Shown here in pieces: positions 38,618 to 50,986 of a stretch of 64,000 bases of DNA. The position numbers were made by a program, and so were the translations under genes. Source of the DNA: Laburnicola sp. R22_1. Taxonomy: Eukaryota; Ascomycota; Dothideomycetes; Pleosporales; Didymosphaeriaceae. The stretch spans positions 682,001 to 746,000 of the forward strand of contig JACONQ010000002.1 of NCBI GenBank assembly GCA_014281115.1, written 5' to 3'. The notes beneath the pieces are model-generated. The model did no database searches and had not been told where the DNA came from. It worked only from the letters and a program-made list of their open reading frames with translations. Every line of letters begins with the position of its first letter. Within the stretch, counting starts at the first letter, position 1.

Positions 38618-40915
38618 TTACTGGAGATACCGCATGCGCTGCCGGTGTTCCTCGTACGAGTCGTAATTGCCACCTATGATCGATTGGAGAACGCTAGTGC
38701 CGACGACTGGATTCTCGACGAGTGCCTTCATTCGATCGGTGAGCACTTCGGAGGCCTCAGAGAAGAGACGGAAGATTTTGTGGGCATTTTTAGAACCACC
38801 TGAGATGTTGTTTTTAGGGTTGTTCGGGTCCTGAATAGATAGGCCGTTGTCCTTCTCGGGTCGACCGTCGATGCCGAAACGTTTCTAAGCAATGTCAGTA
38901 TGATTTTGAGACTAACGTATAAAGCAATGCTGACCTTTCGAACAAGACACGGAGGGCTCATGACAATCCTGTCGCGGCTGAGGTCAAACTCGTTGCCGTA
39001 GTAATCGAGGAACTGGAGAAAGGCCCCACCCAAGTCTCCTGCCTTCGGTCGCTTGAGTTGCAGGAAGCTCACTACAAGACAAATGATGCTGAAACCCCCA
39101 AGGCCTCCAGTGTTAACCTCGTTTTGGCCTCGCATGACCAGGAACTGCTTCACAAGAGCGACCAGATGGGTCATATCTTCATTATACTGGTCTCGCCACT
39201 GGCGGTAGTTGTGTTGGGCTGTTACACCGCCAAGATTTTCGAACGAGATGTCGACAGGTAGCTGAGTCTTTATGTCCGTGAACTTGATGATAGGGACTCT
39301 AGCCTTTGCAATGACCTGTGTACGAGTAGCAACACCTTCGAATTCAAGTTGCCTTGCGAGCCTGTACATCTTGCTCGAGCTCAGACCCTGTGTCGCTGGA
39401 CCACGGCCATGATAGAGTGAATCGGAGGCGTACACGAGATCCATATCAGCAGTCGGCAGGTAAAGGCCGACAGGGAACGAACCGAAACAGTGTATGCTAC
39501 CACGATGCGGAGGGAAGAATTTACTACCCATCACCGCGTGCACCCGCCTGATCAAGTCTTGGCGGATCGCGCCGTCACACTCTGAAGGCGATACATAGGC
39601 GTAGAAGTCTCGAATCTCTTGCGTGAGCCTGAAGTGCGTCAGTGGAGAGGTATGGGAGCTACGGGCGAAACACTTACATGGCGTTAGGATCCATTCGGTA
39701 ACGACTGTATCCTTGGAGCGGAGCCCAAGGTGCTGGATTTTGTCCGGACCTAGGTTGCCACATCTCAATCAGAGCACCAACAAACTGAGCACGCTTCCGC
39801 TTCAAAGAACCGCCTTGGTGCTGGGGCCTATCAGGGAGATCTGTGGATTCAGCTGTACGTTTAGCGCGACTATTTGCAGATGTAAGTGCTTCCGTAACAA
39901 CGACATCATTCAGCGCGCCTTGCAAGGGTTGTCCCTCTGATGAAGATTGCTTCCAAGAAGCCTCTGCAGGTGCATCATATGGTTCATCTGGCTCATAGGC
40001 CTCGTATGCCTTGTATGCCTCATATGTCTCGGATGGCTCGTATGCACCATCGACATCATCTGCATCGCCTGCATCCCTTGCACCACCTGCATCATCTGAA
40101 GAAGACTGACCATCCTCGTCTTCTTCTTCACCGAACGATATGAAATCCTCGTTGGCGGCAATGGGATTGGCTGCGTCAGTCTCTTCCTTCGTCTCATTCT
40201 TTGCTTTGCGAATGAACTTGACAATATCACGGTTTTTGCCGTTTGTCTCCTCTGGGGGTGGCAGAGCAGTGTACGTCTCAGGGTTGGACCACTTCGGTAC
40301 TGAATCGCCGTCTGGGCGGCTGTTTGACTGCGTGCGAGCGAGCTTGGTTTTGCCTTGGGTTGCGTCGACATCGTCAGAGTCAGTCTCCTGGTCAGTCTCC
40401 TGGTCGTCGGACAAATCTGCTAGATCAAGAAACTTGCTGGAACCGGACGTCACACCAAGGAATTGCTCCGTGCTATCATCGCGAGACTGGAGCAAGGCGC
40501 GCTGGTGCGGGGGCCGGCCATATCCTCCCTTCTGGTATGGGTTGCGACTACCTCCGTAATGAGATGGCATAGCATCACCGCCACGCAAGGTAGGACGTGC
40601 GCTATTGTTCCCGGACATGCCACCACGACCACGACCGCGACCGCGACCGCGACCGCGACCGGATTTGCGCTGTCCTGCGCGCTCGGCAGCAGGACCAGCG
40701 GGTGGAAAGTGAGGAGCGCGCTGATCGTTGTTGTTGTTTGCGAACGTGAAGTCGGGGCGACTGGGAGCGTGCTCGAATTGCTGCCGGTGCCGCTCTGTGG
40801 GCCTGTACGTGTCGCTGCGACCATTGTGAGCGTCGCCGGGACCGCCAGTCATGCGATCTCGGAGGTCGCGGCCAGACCGCTTCTGCTGCGGCTCCGGGCG
40901 ATAATTGTCTGCCAT
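38618..40915 (-). CDS. TRF4: Non-canonical poly(A) polymerase, Trf4/Cid14 type (TRAMP complex)
   Basis: There are three exons: 40915-39678, 39628-38935 and 38884-38618 (introns 49 and 50 bp), giving 732 residues with the simplest ending. The N-terminal 400 residues are disordered: a Gly/Arg tract (near residues 86-100), acidic patches and a Tyr/Glu/Ala/Pro repeat (ETYEAYKAYEAYEPDEPYD). The nucleotidyltransferase domain carries GSFPVGLYLPTADMDLVY with the DxD pair and LPVDISFEN with the third acid. The PAP-associated domain follows (TGGLGGFSIICLVVSFLQ). The enzyme adds short A-tails that mark nuclear RNA for the exosome. The stop codon lies inside a perfect 5' splice site (CA|GTAAGT), so the C terminus may be different. 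Confidence 0.9.
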
Positions 40916-41755
40916 GGCTTCAGACCTGTGCAGCAGCTATGTCGTTTGCTGCCCGGTCAGGTGTTGAGCGTTGTGCAGGTAGGGGTGCGAGGGTGGAGGA
41001 GAGAGACAAGAAAGGGCGCACGCTCTATTGTTGAGCGCCAAGCCGCTAGCGTCGCTACGGCTCAGTGACGCGTTTTTCTTGGGAAGGAGCGGTATTCACC
41101 AGGGCGCAGCTGGAGGGAATTCACAGACCCGCTGAATAGGGAAGCTGCGCATGTCCGGCTAAAACTTACGGCGACATACTACCACTCTAGATACTTCGTA
41201 CAAAATTGTACTACTAGTGCTGTACTTCACATGGTATACTACAGATCGAGTACTGTTATGTTTCTCAAGTAAATAGTTGAATAGGCCCATGGGCATTCGG
41301 ATTTTGAATAGCAAATAGTACAGATACTACCCGAGGACACACTAAACCCACGTGCTCGGCCAGTAGGTTCAGTACCATGTTCCACATAAAATTCTAAAGA
41401 TTCGAAAAACATAAAAGCAGTTGGCATTTCTTTGAGCACAGCGGAAAGCTGTTGAATCTTATTCAAAAATACAGGGGATAATACAAACGTCCATAAAGTA
41501 CGAGCATAATACATGGAGACAAAGAAGAGTGGAGAAGCATTTGTGATGCTCACTGTGGCCTCTCGCCCGCCGGACTCAGGCCTTCACGGCAGTTCTCGGT
41601 ATGCCAAACGCTATGCCAGTAAACCAAACGCCATCTAATGCTTTGAACAGAAAGCGGAGTGTTGCCATCCGCCGAGGATGAAGAACAGAATGTCTTGATT
41701 GAACAGTCTGTCCAACGCCTAACAGGGTATATGCGCCCGCCACCATGTTCACCCT
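40916..41755. other. Region between TRF4 and PAM16
   Basis: This holds the TRF4 promoter and the PAM16 3' end. The left half is moderately AT-rich. I saw no gene. Confidence 0.5.
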
Positions 41756-42213
41756 TCATTTCCCATCTTTTGTCCACTTCGGCTTGAAACCCTCCTGGAG
41801 CTCCTGTTCTCTTTCGGCCATCTGCTTGAACCCCTGGACCTCGCGTTCGATGCGTTCTCTCGCGCGGAGTATTTTGCTTTGCAGGTAGAAGCTGCCGCCC
41901 TTCTTGGGATCGTTGAGGTCAAATAACCGCTTGAATCGCTCCGTGACGAATTCTGCATCTATTTGCCCCATTTTCGATGGTCCGACGTTCAAGATCTGGC
42001 AGGCCTCGTCCATGGTGATGTTTGAGGATGCGAAGGCGCCGCCTCCTGTCTTCTGGCCTGCGGCGGCATATTTTTGGGACGCCGCGGCTTGTCGGTACGA
42101 TTCGGCGACGGCGCGACCTACTATTCGGGCCCCGGAGAAGACGACTTGGGTTATTATGCGATGGGCCTGTACTTGTTAGAGAAAGCAACGAAAGAGGCGG
42201 GACAATATGCCAT
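41756..42213 (-). CDS. PAM16: Mitochondrial import motor subunit Pam16/Tim16
   Basis: The proposed exons are 42213-42211 (ATG only) and 42166-41756, giving 137 residues (yeast 149). The body is clear: AHRIITQVVFSGARIVGRAV (hydrophobic N terminus), a central GGGAF stretch, ITMDEACQILNV and the degenerate J-like domain with LFDLNDPKKGGSFYLQSKI, lacking HPD as in all Pam16. It restrains Pam18 in the TIM23 import motor at the inner membrane. Upstream of GCC-CAT-CGC the frame hits a stop just before a CTAAC...ACAG acceptor, so an intron must precede it. The only nearby ATG is followed directly by GCATAT, implying a 44-bp GC-AG intron right after the start codon. An unseen further exon is the alternative. 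Confidence 0.88.
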
Positions 42214-42843
42214 TTCGAGAAGTTTGAAAGTCGGAGCTGTGAAAATCGAATTGTAGGGAGGTTGAGGGCGCCGGAGCAAGGACTGCCGTCGGGTCTGATG
42301 AAAGCTGCAATGAAAGAGCTGGCGGCGGAAGAGGGCTCTTCAAGATTTCTAGAACCGCCTCCCGAAGTTTCGGCGCGAATCCCAGAAAGCTCACGTGATG
42401 AGCAGATAGGCGGCCAATCACGTTGCGATCGCAAAAGAGACCCCGGCCGCCGCATCTGCGCGCAACAAAGACGGGAGTAGCTGCTCCATTCTAGTGTAAC
42501 TTGTTAAGTACAACTTGTTAGCATTCATCTGAGAGAAGGTCAGGCGAATATCTGAGTCCTTTGAATCTAGAGAGTTCTAAACTCCACATGCTCGGTTCTC
42601 TCTCGAACTGAATAGCGCTCGGCTCCAGGCATTCACATGCGCCATAGCTCCCCGCCTCGCATCCGAGTCCCGACTGCGGAATCTACGTTCGTGCTTCACA
42701 CTGTGCTTACTACAAGCAATAACTACCAAGGAGACATTTAAAAAGCGGCCCATATAATAAAATATAGGACCTGGGGCGACACGCAGCCCAAACCACATCC
42801 GCTAGTTGGGCAAGCCTACTGGCTATGACGCAGGCCCTCTCGT
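42214..42843. other. Shared promoter region of PAM16 and the peroxin-like gene
   Basis: This lies between divergent genes. It holds the E-box palindrome at 42391. No other feature was recognised. Confidence 0.5.
42391..42398. promoter_or_regulatory. E-box palindrome TCACGTGA
   Basis: This is a perfect 8-bp palindrome with a CACGTG core (Cbf1/bHLH type), 178 bp upstream of the PAM16 start in a divergent promoter. The function is inferred from the motif only. Confidence 0.4.
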
Positions 42844-44738
42844 ATGCATGGCAGCATTTGGTACTTCCACCGCACGCCCAAACACGACCTCATCCGCCAT
42901 GCTAAAGCGACTCTAGATACCCCGTGGCTAGAACACATGTCCACCCCATCGCGACCCGCAAATGATGCGTCTCCGCAGCCCACAGGCGACCCGAACCCTC
43001 CCACCTACGCCGCCTTCTCTCCCTCCACATTAGGCCAGGATACGCCGCAGACAAAGCTCCGCTCTGCGATACTCGTACATAAGAAGAGCCCGCTGCTCGC
43101 TGCCACACCCCCGCAGATCACACGCGTACTGGCATACTCCCATCCGTTCATACTACCGCTGAGCAAGTTCGCTGGGCTCGTAACATGGACGACCGGCGAC
43201 CCGTGGGAAAGCTTCCTCCTCGTAGCGGGATTTTGGGCTCTAGTACTATACGGTGATGCTGTCACCCGGTACGCGGGGCCAATTATAGTGGTGTTGGGTC
43301 TGATATTCGGGATGTATGCGCGGAGGTACTCTCCACTTTCATCCACCTCGTTCACGGGCGAAAAAGGCCAAACGGGGCATAGTAGGGCGGAGTCGGAGAC
43401 CAATATCAAGCATCATAAGAGCTTGGAGGAGATTGTGGATAGCCTGAAGCTATTCACGTCGCGCTGCAACATCTTGCTTGATCCGTTCTTGCAGTTGACG
43501 GACTTCCTCTCCACCCAGAGGACAGCAACTTCCGCGACGACAAGGCCGGCACTTACGCTTCTTTTTGTACGGATACTTTTTGTTCTGCCGATATGGATCG
43601 TCTTGACGCTACCACCTTTCTACATACTGACGACCAAGCGTGTCGTCCTGGCTGTGGGCACCGTTGTGCTCAGCTGGCATTCGCGGCCTGCGCGTGTCTC
43701 CCGTGCAATACTCTGGCGCTCCCGGACGGTACGAAGAATATGTACTTTCGTCACCGGGCTGAACTTTGGCGACCTAGCACCTGTCTCCAAAGACAAAGAT
43801 GGTGCCCCGGCCCCACCGCCTCGGAGGAAAAGTGTTCAGGAGATTGCGGCATCCCTGGCGGCGAAGCGACGGCCAGACTCACCGGGCGTGCGCTTTACTT
43901 TCAGTATCTACGAGAATCAAAGGAGATGGCTGGGCATAGGATGGACGTCCAATATGTTTGCTTACGAGCGCGCTGCGTGGACAGATGAGCATCTCAACCC
44001 TGTACCACCAAAGGACCAGTTTGAGCTTCCGGATGTCGAGGGAGGCCAAGCCAGATGGAGGTGGATCCACAGTAGCGAGTGGAAAGTGGAAGGTGCGGAG
44101 AAAGATGGGAAGGGCAGCAAAGGGACTTCCGGAGACGAGGCAGGATGGATATATTACGACAACAAGGTATGCTCTAAGACGCCATTTGATACCGAACAGT
44201 CCAGCTGATTACAGAACAGTGGCGAGACGGTCGAAGAGGCCAAGACGGCTGGGGACGCTACACCCGCCGCAGAAAATGGTACCGCGACGCCGAACTCGTC
44301 GAAGTCACCCCCTCCACCGACATAACTCCCATTCCAACCCCCCGCCTCGACCCCATAGCCGACTCCGCAAAACCCTCCACACCCACGCCATCTTCCAAAC
44401 CCCGTTCCAACTCCGACGCCCTCAGCAAAGTCACCTCCAACGCCAGCACAACAACCAGCGCCGGCCAGACCCTCGCGAGCAACTCCGAGTATACCCCCTC
44501 CGTGACATCCGACACCGACGCATCGAGTACGAAAACGAAGCGCGGATGGTTCAAGAAGAGACAGAGGAGTAGGTCGCGCGGTGATAGTGACACCACGGCG
44601 CGTACGGTGGCGACGTCTGTGAGTAGTAATTTGAGTCGCAGGAGCGACGAGGATGATGTGCATACGCCGTTGGATAGGACGGCTAGGGATGATGAGTGGC
44701 GTTTAGGCGATGATATGCGTATGCAGCTGGATATATAG
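42844..44738 (+). CDS. Dysferlin-domain membrane protein of the Pex23/Pex30-32 group
   Basis: There are two exons: 42844-44166 and 44220-44738 (intron 53 bp), giving 613 residues. The start at MSTPSRPAND (42937) is also possible. Two hydrophobic regions form a reticulon-like part: WESFLLVAGFWALVLYGDAV with GPIIVVLGLIFGMYA, and LTLLFVRILFVLPIWIVLTL with the next 25 residues. A DysFN domain follows (RFTFSIYENQRRWLGIGWT, then FELPD and WRWIHSSEWKVE). The DysFC half is split by the intron (GWIYYDNK|WRDGRRGQDGWGRYTRRRKW). The C-terminal tail is Ser/Thr-rich. Relatives act at ER-peroxisome contacts and regulate peroxisome number. Which paralogue this is cannot be told from sequence alone. Confidence 0.85.
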
Positions 44739-45225
44739 GGTTTTACTTTGGGGGAGGCTTTTGTGTTTCCGGCGGTTTGGGTCCGGCGTTGAGGATGGTT
44801 GAGGGGGGTGGCTTAGGTTCGGAGTCGCATGTTCGTTGTAAAGTCTAGCTAATGTGTATTGCACAGCTTTATTCTTCAGCGACAGAGCATACAACGATAG
44901 GGGACGTATTTCTGGATACTTGGCTCTGGCATTAACGGTCGAGAGACAATTCACTACCCACAAGTCTTGAACACGCACCGTATATCGTAGACACTTCTAC
45001 AACAAATGGCATTTCTAACTATCTACCACAAACAGCAAATCCAACAATAGCAGACCATACTAAATGAGAGACTAAAGGTGAGCAAAGGGAAAAAAACCTA
45101 CCAGCACAAAAATAAAAATCCACAACCAATACCATGTCCCTTCAAGCCCGTTGCCCGTACAACCCCAACTTGCAAAGAAAAACTCCCATACACGACCCAC
45201 CGCCGAACCCCCTAGCCAGACACTC
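44739..45225. other. Convergent 3' region
   Basis: This holds the 3' ends of the peroxin-like gene and of the small acidic protein gene. It is AT-rich on the right side. No gene was seen. Confidence 0.5.
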
Positions 45226-45827
45226 TCAACTCGGCGCCGGCGTTCCAAGCGCCGGTGTATTCGGAGGTATCTTGTACCAGTAAGGCTCTGTGAATGACCC
45301 ATCATCATTCTGTTTTTCGATCGTCACATGGATGGCATGCTCTCCGTGCGTCTCTCTCAAGTTCTCTACATGGATTTTTATTAGCTAGTGTGAATGTCCT
45401 CACTACTGGACATACCCATGAACTTCTTTGCGGAACCCTCGTATTGGGGTGGGAATTGCATATAGCCCTTATAACTGTCTGTGCGACTACTATCATCTGC
45501 GTCTGCGCCGTCGGCGTGTTCGATACTCAATGCCGCAATGAGGCGGGTGCTGAAGTGTTGTTTCCTCCTGTCCGACTTGTCGGGTATGTCGCTGGGCACG
45601 CGGTCGTAGTAGACGCGCCATTTTAGGCCTTTGGATTTATTCTTTTTCTTAGATTTGCCCGTTTTCTTAGCTTTGTCCTTGTTCTTGGATTCGCCCTGCC
45701 CCTTGGATTCGTCCTGGCCCTCGGATTCGTCCTGGCCCTCGGATTCGTCCTGGCCCTCGGATTCGTCCTGAACCTCGGATTCGTCCTGGCTCTTGGGTAT
45801 GTCCTCGCTGTTATCCTTGCTAGACAT
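45226..45827 (-). CDS. Small hypothetical protein with acidic hexapeptide repeats
   Basis: There are two exons: 45827-45416 and 45365-45226. The 50-bp intron (GTATGT...TAG, CTAAT-like branch point) keeps frame and gives 183 residues. The N terminus is built of QDESEG-type hexapeptides encoded by an 18-bp DNA repeat. A Lys-rich block follows (KKTGKSKKKNKSK). The C-terminal half looks folded, with WRVYYDRVPSDIP, FPPQYEGSAKKFMENL and EKQNDDGSFTEPYWYKIPP. I do not recognise the family. The splice and the change from biased to ordinary composition argue for a real gene. No signal peptide or membrane segment was seen. Confidence 0.65.
45687..45794. repeat. 18-bp tandem repeat inside the acidic protein gene
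   Basis: Six units start at 45687, 45705, 45723, 45741, 45759 and 45777 (consensus GGATTCGTCCTGGCCCTC). The period of 18 keeps frame, so copy number can change without breaking the protein. Confidence 0.85.
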
Positions 45828-48018
45828 TGTTGAGGGCTATTGCGACGTGTAGTATGTTCGGGAGGAAGGGGGCCGAGATTTGGACGATGCCAGCGTAGAG
45901 GTTTTGGTGCGATTAGACTGCGAAGAAGGTAGTTTGAATAAGAAGGGCTTCGGAGGTGGTGCGTAAAAGTATAGTGGAGGAGAGGAGGAAGCTTTGTCGC
46001 GGAGAGATGGTTTTATAGTCGCCGAGAAGTAGGAATGTGAGTAGACATTTTGGGGGCTGTTCCATGGAGTCATCTTGTTGCTGTGTGGGAGTCGTCTTTT
46101 GGGAGCGGTATGAGATGCGTCTATGCATGATGGGTCAGTGAATCTCGAATGCGATGATTGTTGATTTGGCCAGACAGCCCAGGTATGCATACGATGCATG
46201 GGCGCGAGAAACTCCTACTCGCCATTTGGGGGAGTTGGTGGTCATAGGCGGACCAAAAGTGTGCGCGTTCACGATATTCTAGAAACATTAAGCTTTGTTG
46301 GTCATATGCTTGGATATGTTATGTGTCCTTTGAGCCAGCGAGTTTGGTAAGACACGGTCATATGGCGTGTTCGAGTAGAGGGTGCAAGGTCGACGAGAGC
46401 ACTGAAATGGGTGACAATGTCGATGTCTACGTAGACGAGTGTGAGTCAACGCGGCCCGCGGGCGGCCGTTGGATACCTAGGTGCCGATTGGGTGGGAGGT
46501 CTTGGGTTATATTTTATTGAACGACATACTCCTCCGCGTGGGACAATGTAGTTAGTCTTCATGGTGAGTACCAGCTGTGTTGTCTCTTCGTCGAGTAGTC
46601 GAATATGAGGGCGGCGGTTTAGGTGGGGCAAATGGTTACGTAAAGATGGCCCGGGTGCCGAGATATTACCTTACATAACGGTCCCAGCCTAGCCGATTTT
46701 AGAACCAATCAGGAGCCATGCATTGTAGCCTTGGCCCACTTCGATACTACCATTCCACTTTATTGGTTGGCTTTGTAAGCAGTGTTATATGCCAATTCCT
46801 ACGGTAGGTCCACGGGTGGTTCAGTATAATTGTTGACATGGTACGCTTGATAAGGTGCCATGCCTCGGAAATCGGAATCAGGACAGCTCTTTCGACAGAT
46901 TGTGTACCTTTTTTCAATATAAGATACCGTTTCACATACATAGAACAGGACGTATCGTGTCTCTTCAAAGGTGTCTGTACAGCCCAGGAGGTACTTGGTA
47001 AGTACAAGCCACCTGCTCGGCGTGGAGTAGCGTTCGCAAAGAGCACCTCCTGTTGACTTTGGGACGTACTCGGGTCCCGGTAAGCAGGGCATATGACGTA
47101 TTTCTCCGTTTGCAGAAAATCGATAGATGGTGCAGAGCCAAGTGTTGGGGTCACGACGTAGCTTTGTAGCTCGCAGCCGCGTGTTGGTAACCCGCCATCA
47201 AACCCGCAGCATCGGAGTCAAGCATGTACAGTGCAGGGCGGTCCACATCAGACGGAGCGGACGTCGTAGCTGTAGGAGGCAAACAACTTGAAACAAGGTG
47301 CCATCAGCGCGAGACGGACGGGCCGGCGGTTTCAAAGGCTTCTCGGCCACGCGCGCGCATGAGGGACAATTTCCTGGCCAGTTGTTTCGACAGACGCCAG
47401 ACCGTGTTTGTGCGCTGGTGCCTCACGGTGCTGCGCGGCTCCAGGTAAACAATGTACACAGTACAGCAGGACACGCGAAGGATATGTGGTCGTATGTGCT
47501 AGAAAGTCGTAGTCTTCGTGGGGTGGAGCACGCAAGCGACAACGGGGCACCTGGGCCCGACCGAAGAAGAAGCCGCGACCGAGGCCCAAAAATACTTTTC
47601 CGCAAAATGCAGCCAGCGGCGTTTTGTTGCCGCGCCGCCGGCCAATGGGCGCCCAAGCCTGGTACGTCCCTGTCCTGTCCTGTACGGCTAGCGGCAGGGA
47701 TCATGCTTCCAGTTCACCGAAGCGTGACGGCTCTTCTTCCTGTCGCGCACAAGACAGCCCTTTGCTGGGCTTCTTTATCCCTCTGCTCGCTCTCTACCAC
47801 CTGTTCGCCTTGTTGCTGCCGCCCGTTTCATTGTTCTTCATCTCGTCTTTGTAATAATTCCGGGCTCCCCCGCTGGCTATTGATTAGCACATCCCTCGCG
47901 CCCTCAACCCCCCTCGCTATACACCTGGGCACAGGCACACGTCACGCCGACCGACTCACGCTCGCTCTTTCCTTTTGAACACAATACACACTGTGCAAAC
48001 ACTCTACACAACCTCACA
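45828..48018. other. Long region upstream of the OSCA-type channel gene
   Basis: These are 2.2 kb without a gene I can support. Open frames of 135-226 codons occur (for example near 46750-47150 and 47300-47980) but have no recognisable domain and overlap frames on the other strand. The last 200 bp are pyrimidine-rich and probably form the channel gene leader. Confidence 0.5.
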
Positions 48019-50986
48019 ATGGCCTCCACCTCGCGGGGCTTCGCAGTGCCCCGAGAGGAGAGCATCGAGCAGAAGCTGCTCCAGCTCATGTCCGATCCCT
48101 TTGGCAGTCAAGTAAGTCAATGCTTTCTAGATAGTCCGTCGGCATAGGTCAAGTCAGGCTATCCCAAAACAATGGCAATGCTAACAGAACCAGGTCGCCA
48201 CTGATTCCATCATTGTCGCCGTAGCCACCTCGTTGTGCCTCACAGCCGCCATCTTCCTCGCTTTCTGCATCCTCCGGCCATGGAACGAAGTCGTATACGC
48301 GCCCCGCCTCCGCCACGCCGACGAGAAGCACAAGCCACCACCCATGGACAGGAGCCTTTTTGCCTGGTTCCACCCCGTCTTCAAGACCAACGAGTCCGAG
48401 TACATGTTCACCATCGGCATGGACGGCACCATCTTCTTACGCGTTGCGCGCATGTGCCGCAACATGTTCATCTCGCTCGCTGTCGTCGGTTGCGCCATCA
48501 TCATACCCGTCAACATTACCCAGTCGACAACCTATGAAGGAGAGAAGAAGTCGCTCAAGAACATCATCTTTCTGATGACGCCCAGGGATCTGTTGAAAGG
48601 GGAACCCTATTGGGCCTTTGTAGTTTGTGCCTACGCCTTCGACATGGTCGTCTGCGCATTTTTGTGGTGGACCTATCGCGCTGTCCACCGCTTGAGGAGG
48701 CAGTTCATGGAGACCCCCGAATACCAAAACAGCCTCCATTCCCGGACCCTGATGGTCACCGATATTGCCAAAGACCTGCGCAGCGATCAGGGCATCGTCG
48801 AGATAACGGACAGCCTGAAAACCACGCCTGAGGTCCCACGCGCATCGATTGGCAGGAATGTCAAGGACATCCCGGATCTTATCGAACAGCATGAGGAGGC
48901 CGTTATTGAGCTAGAACACGTTTTGGCCAAGTATCTGAAAAACCCGGCCAGCCTACCCACCGTGCGCCCGCTCTGCAAACCCTCCAAGAAAGATCCCGAA
49001 TACGCGAACAAGAAGGAGAAGGTGGACGCTATCGACTACCTGACGGCCCGCATCCAGCGCCTGGAGGGTCAGATCAAGGGCGTCCGGGAGACGGTCGACA
49101 AACGTGACGCGATGTCCTATGGCTTCGCTAGCTATGAGACGATCGAATCTGCTCACACCGTGGCCTACGCCGCACGGAGCAAGCACCCGATGGGTGCCAC
49201 CGTGCAGCTTGCCCCGAAGCCGAAGGATATAATCTGGAAGAATCTGGCCCTGGATGCTAAGACACGCCGATGGAGGCGCTTCATCAACAGGCTCTGGATT
49301 ACTCTGCTCACCGCACTATACTTTGTTCCCAACGCCCTGATCGCCGTGTTCCTCGCCCAGCTTAACAACATTGCCTTTCTATGGCCGACTTTCGGAGTCG
49401 AAATGATGAAGAATCCAAAGACGTGGTCTCTCGTGCAGGGTATTGCTGCTCCAGCTCTTACCTCGCTCTTCTATTACTTCCTTCCCATCATCTTCCGTCG
49501 CCTATCCATAAAGGCGGGCGATCTCTCCAAGACATCCCGTGAAAGGCATGTCATCTCCGGCCTCTATTCGTTCTTCGTCTTCAACAATCTGTTGGTCTTC
49601 TCGCTCTTCGCCGCCGTCTTCCACATGATAAGTGTAATCGTTTCACTGGCGCAAGAGGGCAATCTGAAATGGTATGACATAATCAAGAAGACTCATCCAT
49701 TGACGAACATCATGATCGCGCTCTGCAACATCTCCCCTTTCTGGGTCACATGGCTCGTCCAGCGTAATTTGGGCGCTGCTATCGATTTGTCCCAGGCAGT
49801 CAATCTTGGATGGGGCTCCTTTTCTCGCAAGTTCTTGAATCCAACACCAAGAGAGCTCATTCAGCGGACGGCCCCGCCACCATTCGATTATGCGAGCTAC
49901 TACAATTACTTCCTTTTCTATTCTACGGTCGCTCTTTGCTTCGGAGCCTTGCAGCCCATCACCTTGGTCGTTACCGCATTCTACTTTTCCATCGACTCCT
50001 CGATGAAAAAGTATCTTTTGCTGTAAGTCTTCTCCCTTTATGTTTGTGAAGCCTCGCTGACCTCTCGTAGATACGTCTTCGCTACTAAAAATGAGTCTGG
50101 TGGTCTGTATTGGCGCACCGTGTTCAATCGCCTCCTCATCGGTACTTTCCTGTCCAATTGCATCATTGCTCTTATGGTCGGTGCTCGTGGTAGCGACTAC
50201 AAAATGATGCTCGGTGCAATGGTTCCCATCCCATTGCTGCTTGTTGGCTTCAAGTTCTACTGCAGGAACACATTCGATGGCGCGATCAAGTACTATACCA
50301 AGGGCGAGACGCCACAAGGTGTGGAGGCTCCTCCGCCGCTTGATAAAGAGTCTCGAAGGCGCGATCGCGTCGCCGTTCGTTTCGGTCATCCAGCGTTGTA
50401 CCAAAAGTTGGCCGTGCCAATGGTACATGAGAAGAGTAAGCATCTGCTTGCCGAAGTTTATCGCGGCCGACTAGACGGCGATCTCGGAGTTACGGCCGGA
50501 TACAGCGATGTATATTCCATGAAGAGAATGAGCAAAGAGAACCCCGGTAAAGCGGTAGCCGCAGCTGGAGCGTTCGAATTCGTCTCAGACCAGAACATGG
50601 ACTTTGAGAACTTCAAGGACCGGCCGGAGTTTGCCGACGAGGCTGGCGGCGAGGGCTCGGTATACGGGCAGATCAGTCGACCAGGCACGCCCTCCTCGAT
50701 CATGGGCAGCGAGCGCGGACGTTCCAGTTCGAGAGGCTCGGATCGGCCTGACGAGACTGGCGTTACGTACCCAGCAGGCTACCACAGCACGCCGTCCAAC
50801 CTGCGCGAATACAGTCCGAGCCCTGATAGCCGAGGCTTTGGTCGCACGGTGACCAACACGAGTCAGGTCCGCGACGACACCAATCTGTTGGGTGGTGCGG
50901 CGCCCATGGGAAGTCACACACCGGTGCAGGATTACACGCCGTACATTCCTGATCAGCATGGTCGGCCGGATTACTTTGCGCGGTAG
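48019..50986 (+). CDS. OSCA/TMEM63 (CSC1-type) stress-gated cation channel
   Basis: There are three exons: 48019-48111, 48188-50022 and 50071-50986, giving 947 residues. Introns are 76 and 48 bp; the first could also use a CAG 6 bp further on. The order is typical: a first membrane segment (IIVAVATSLCLTAAIFLAFC), the late-exocytosis N-terminal domain ending in EPYWAFVVCAYAFDMVVC, the cytosolic RNA-binding-fold loop (HSRTLMVTDIAKDLRS, about residues 200-400), and then the channel core DUF221 with many helices (RLWITLLTALYFVPNALIAV, FVFNNLLVFSLFAAVF, YYNYFLFYSTVALCFGAL). The C-terminal 250 residues are soluble and Ser/Gly/Pro-rich. Relatives conduct calcium and other cations on osmotic or mechanical stress. 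Fungi have several paralogues, so no symbol is given. Confidence 0.92.

Noticed and set aside
42022..42480. 152-codon plus-strand frame overlapping PAM16
   Set aside because: It is the complement of the PAM16 exon and promoter. The minus strand shows the conserved Pam16 protein.
46747..47154. 135-codon minus-strand frame
   Set aside because: No domain, no splice continuation, and overlapped by other frames. Not enough support for a gene.
47298..47978. 226-codon open frame upstream of the OSCA-type gene
   Set aside because: No recognisable motif, and it is opposed by frames of similar size on the other strand. It more likely lies in the leader or promoter of the channel gene.
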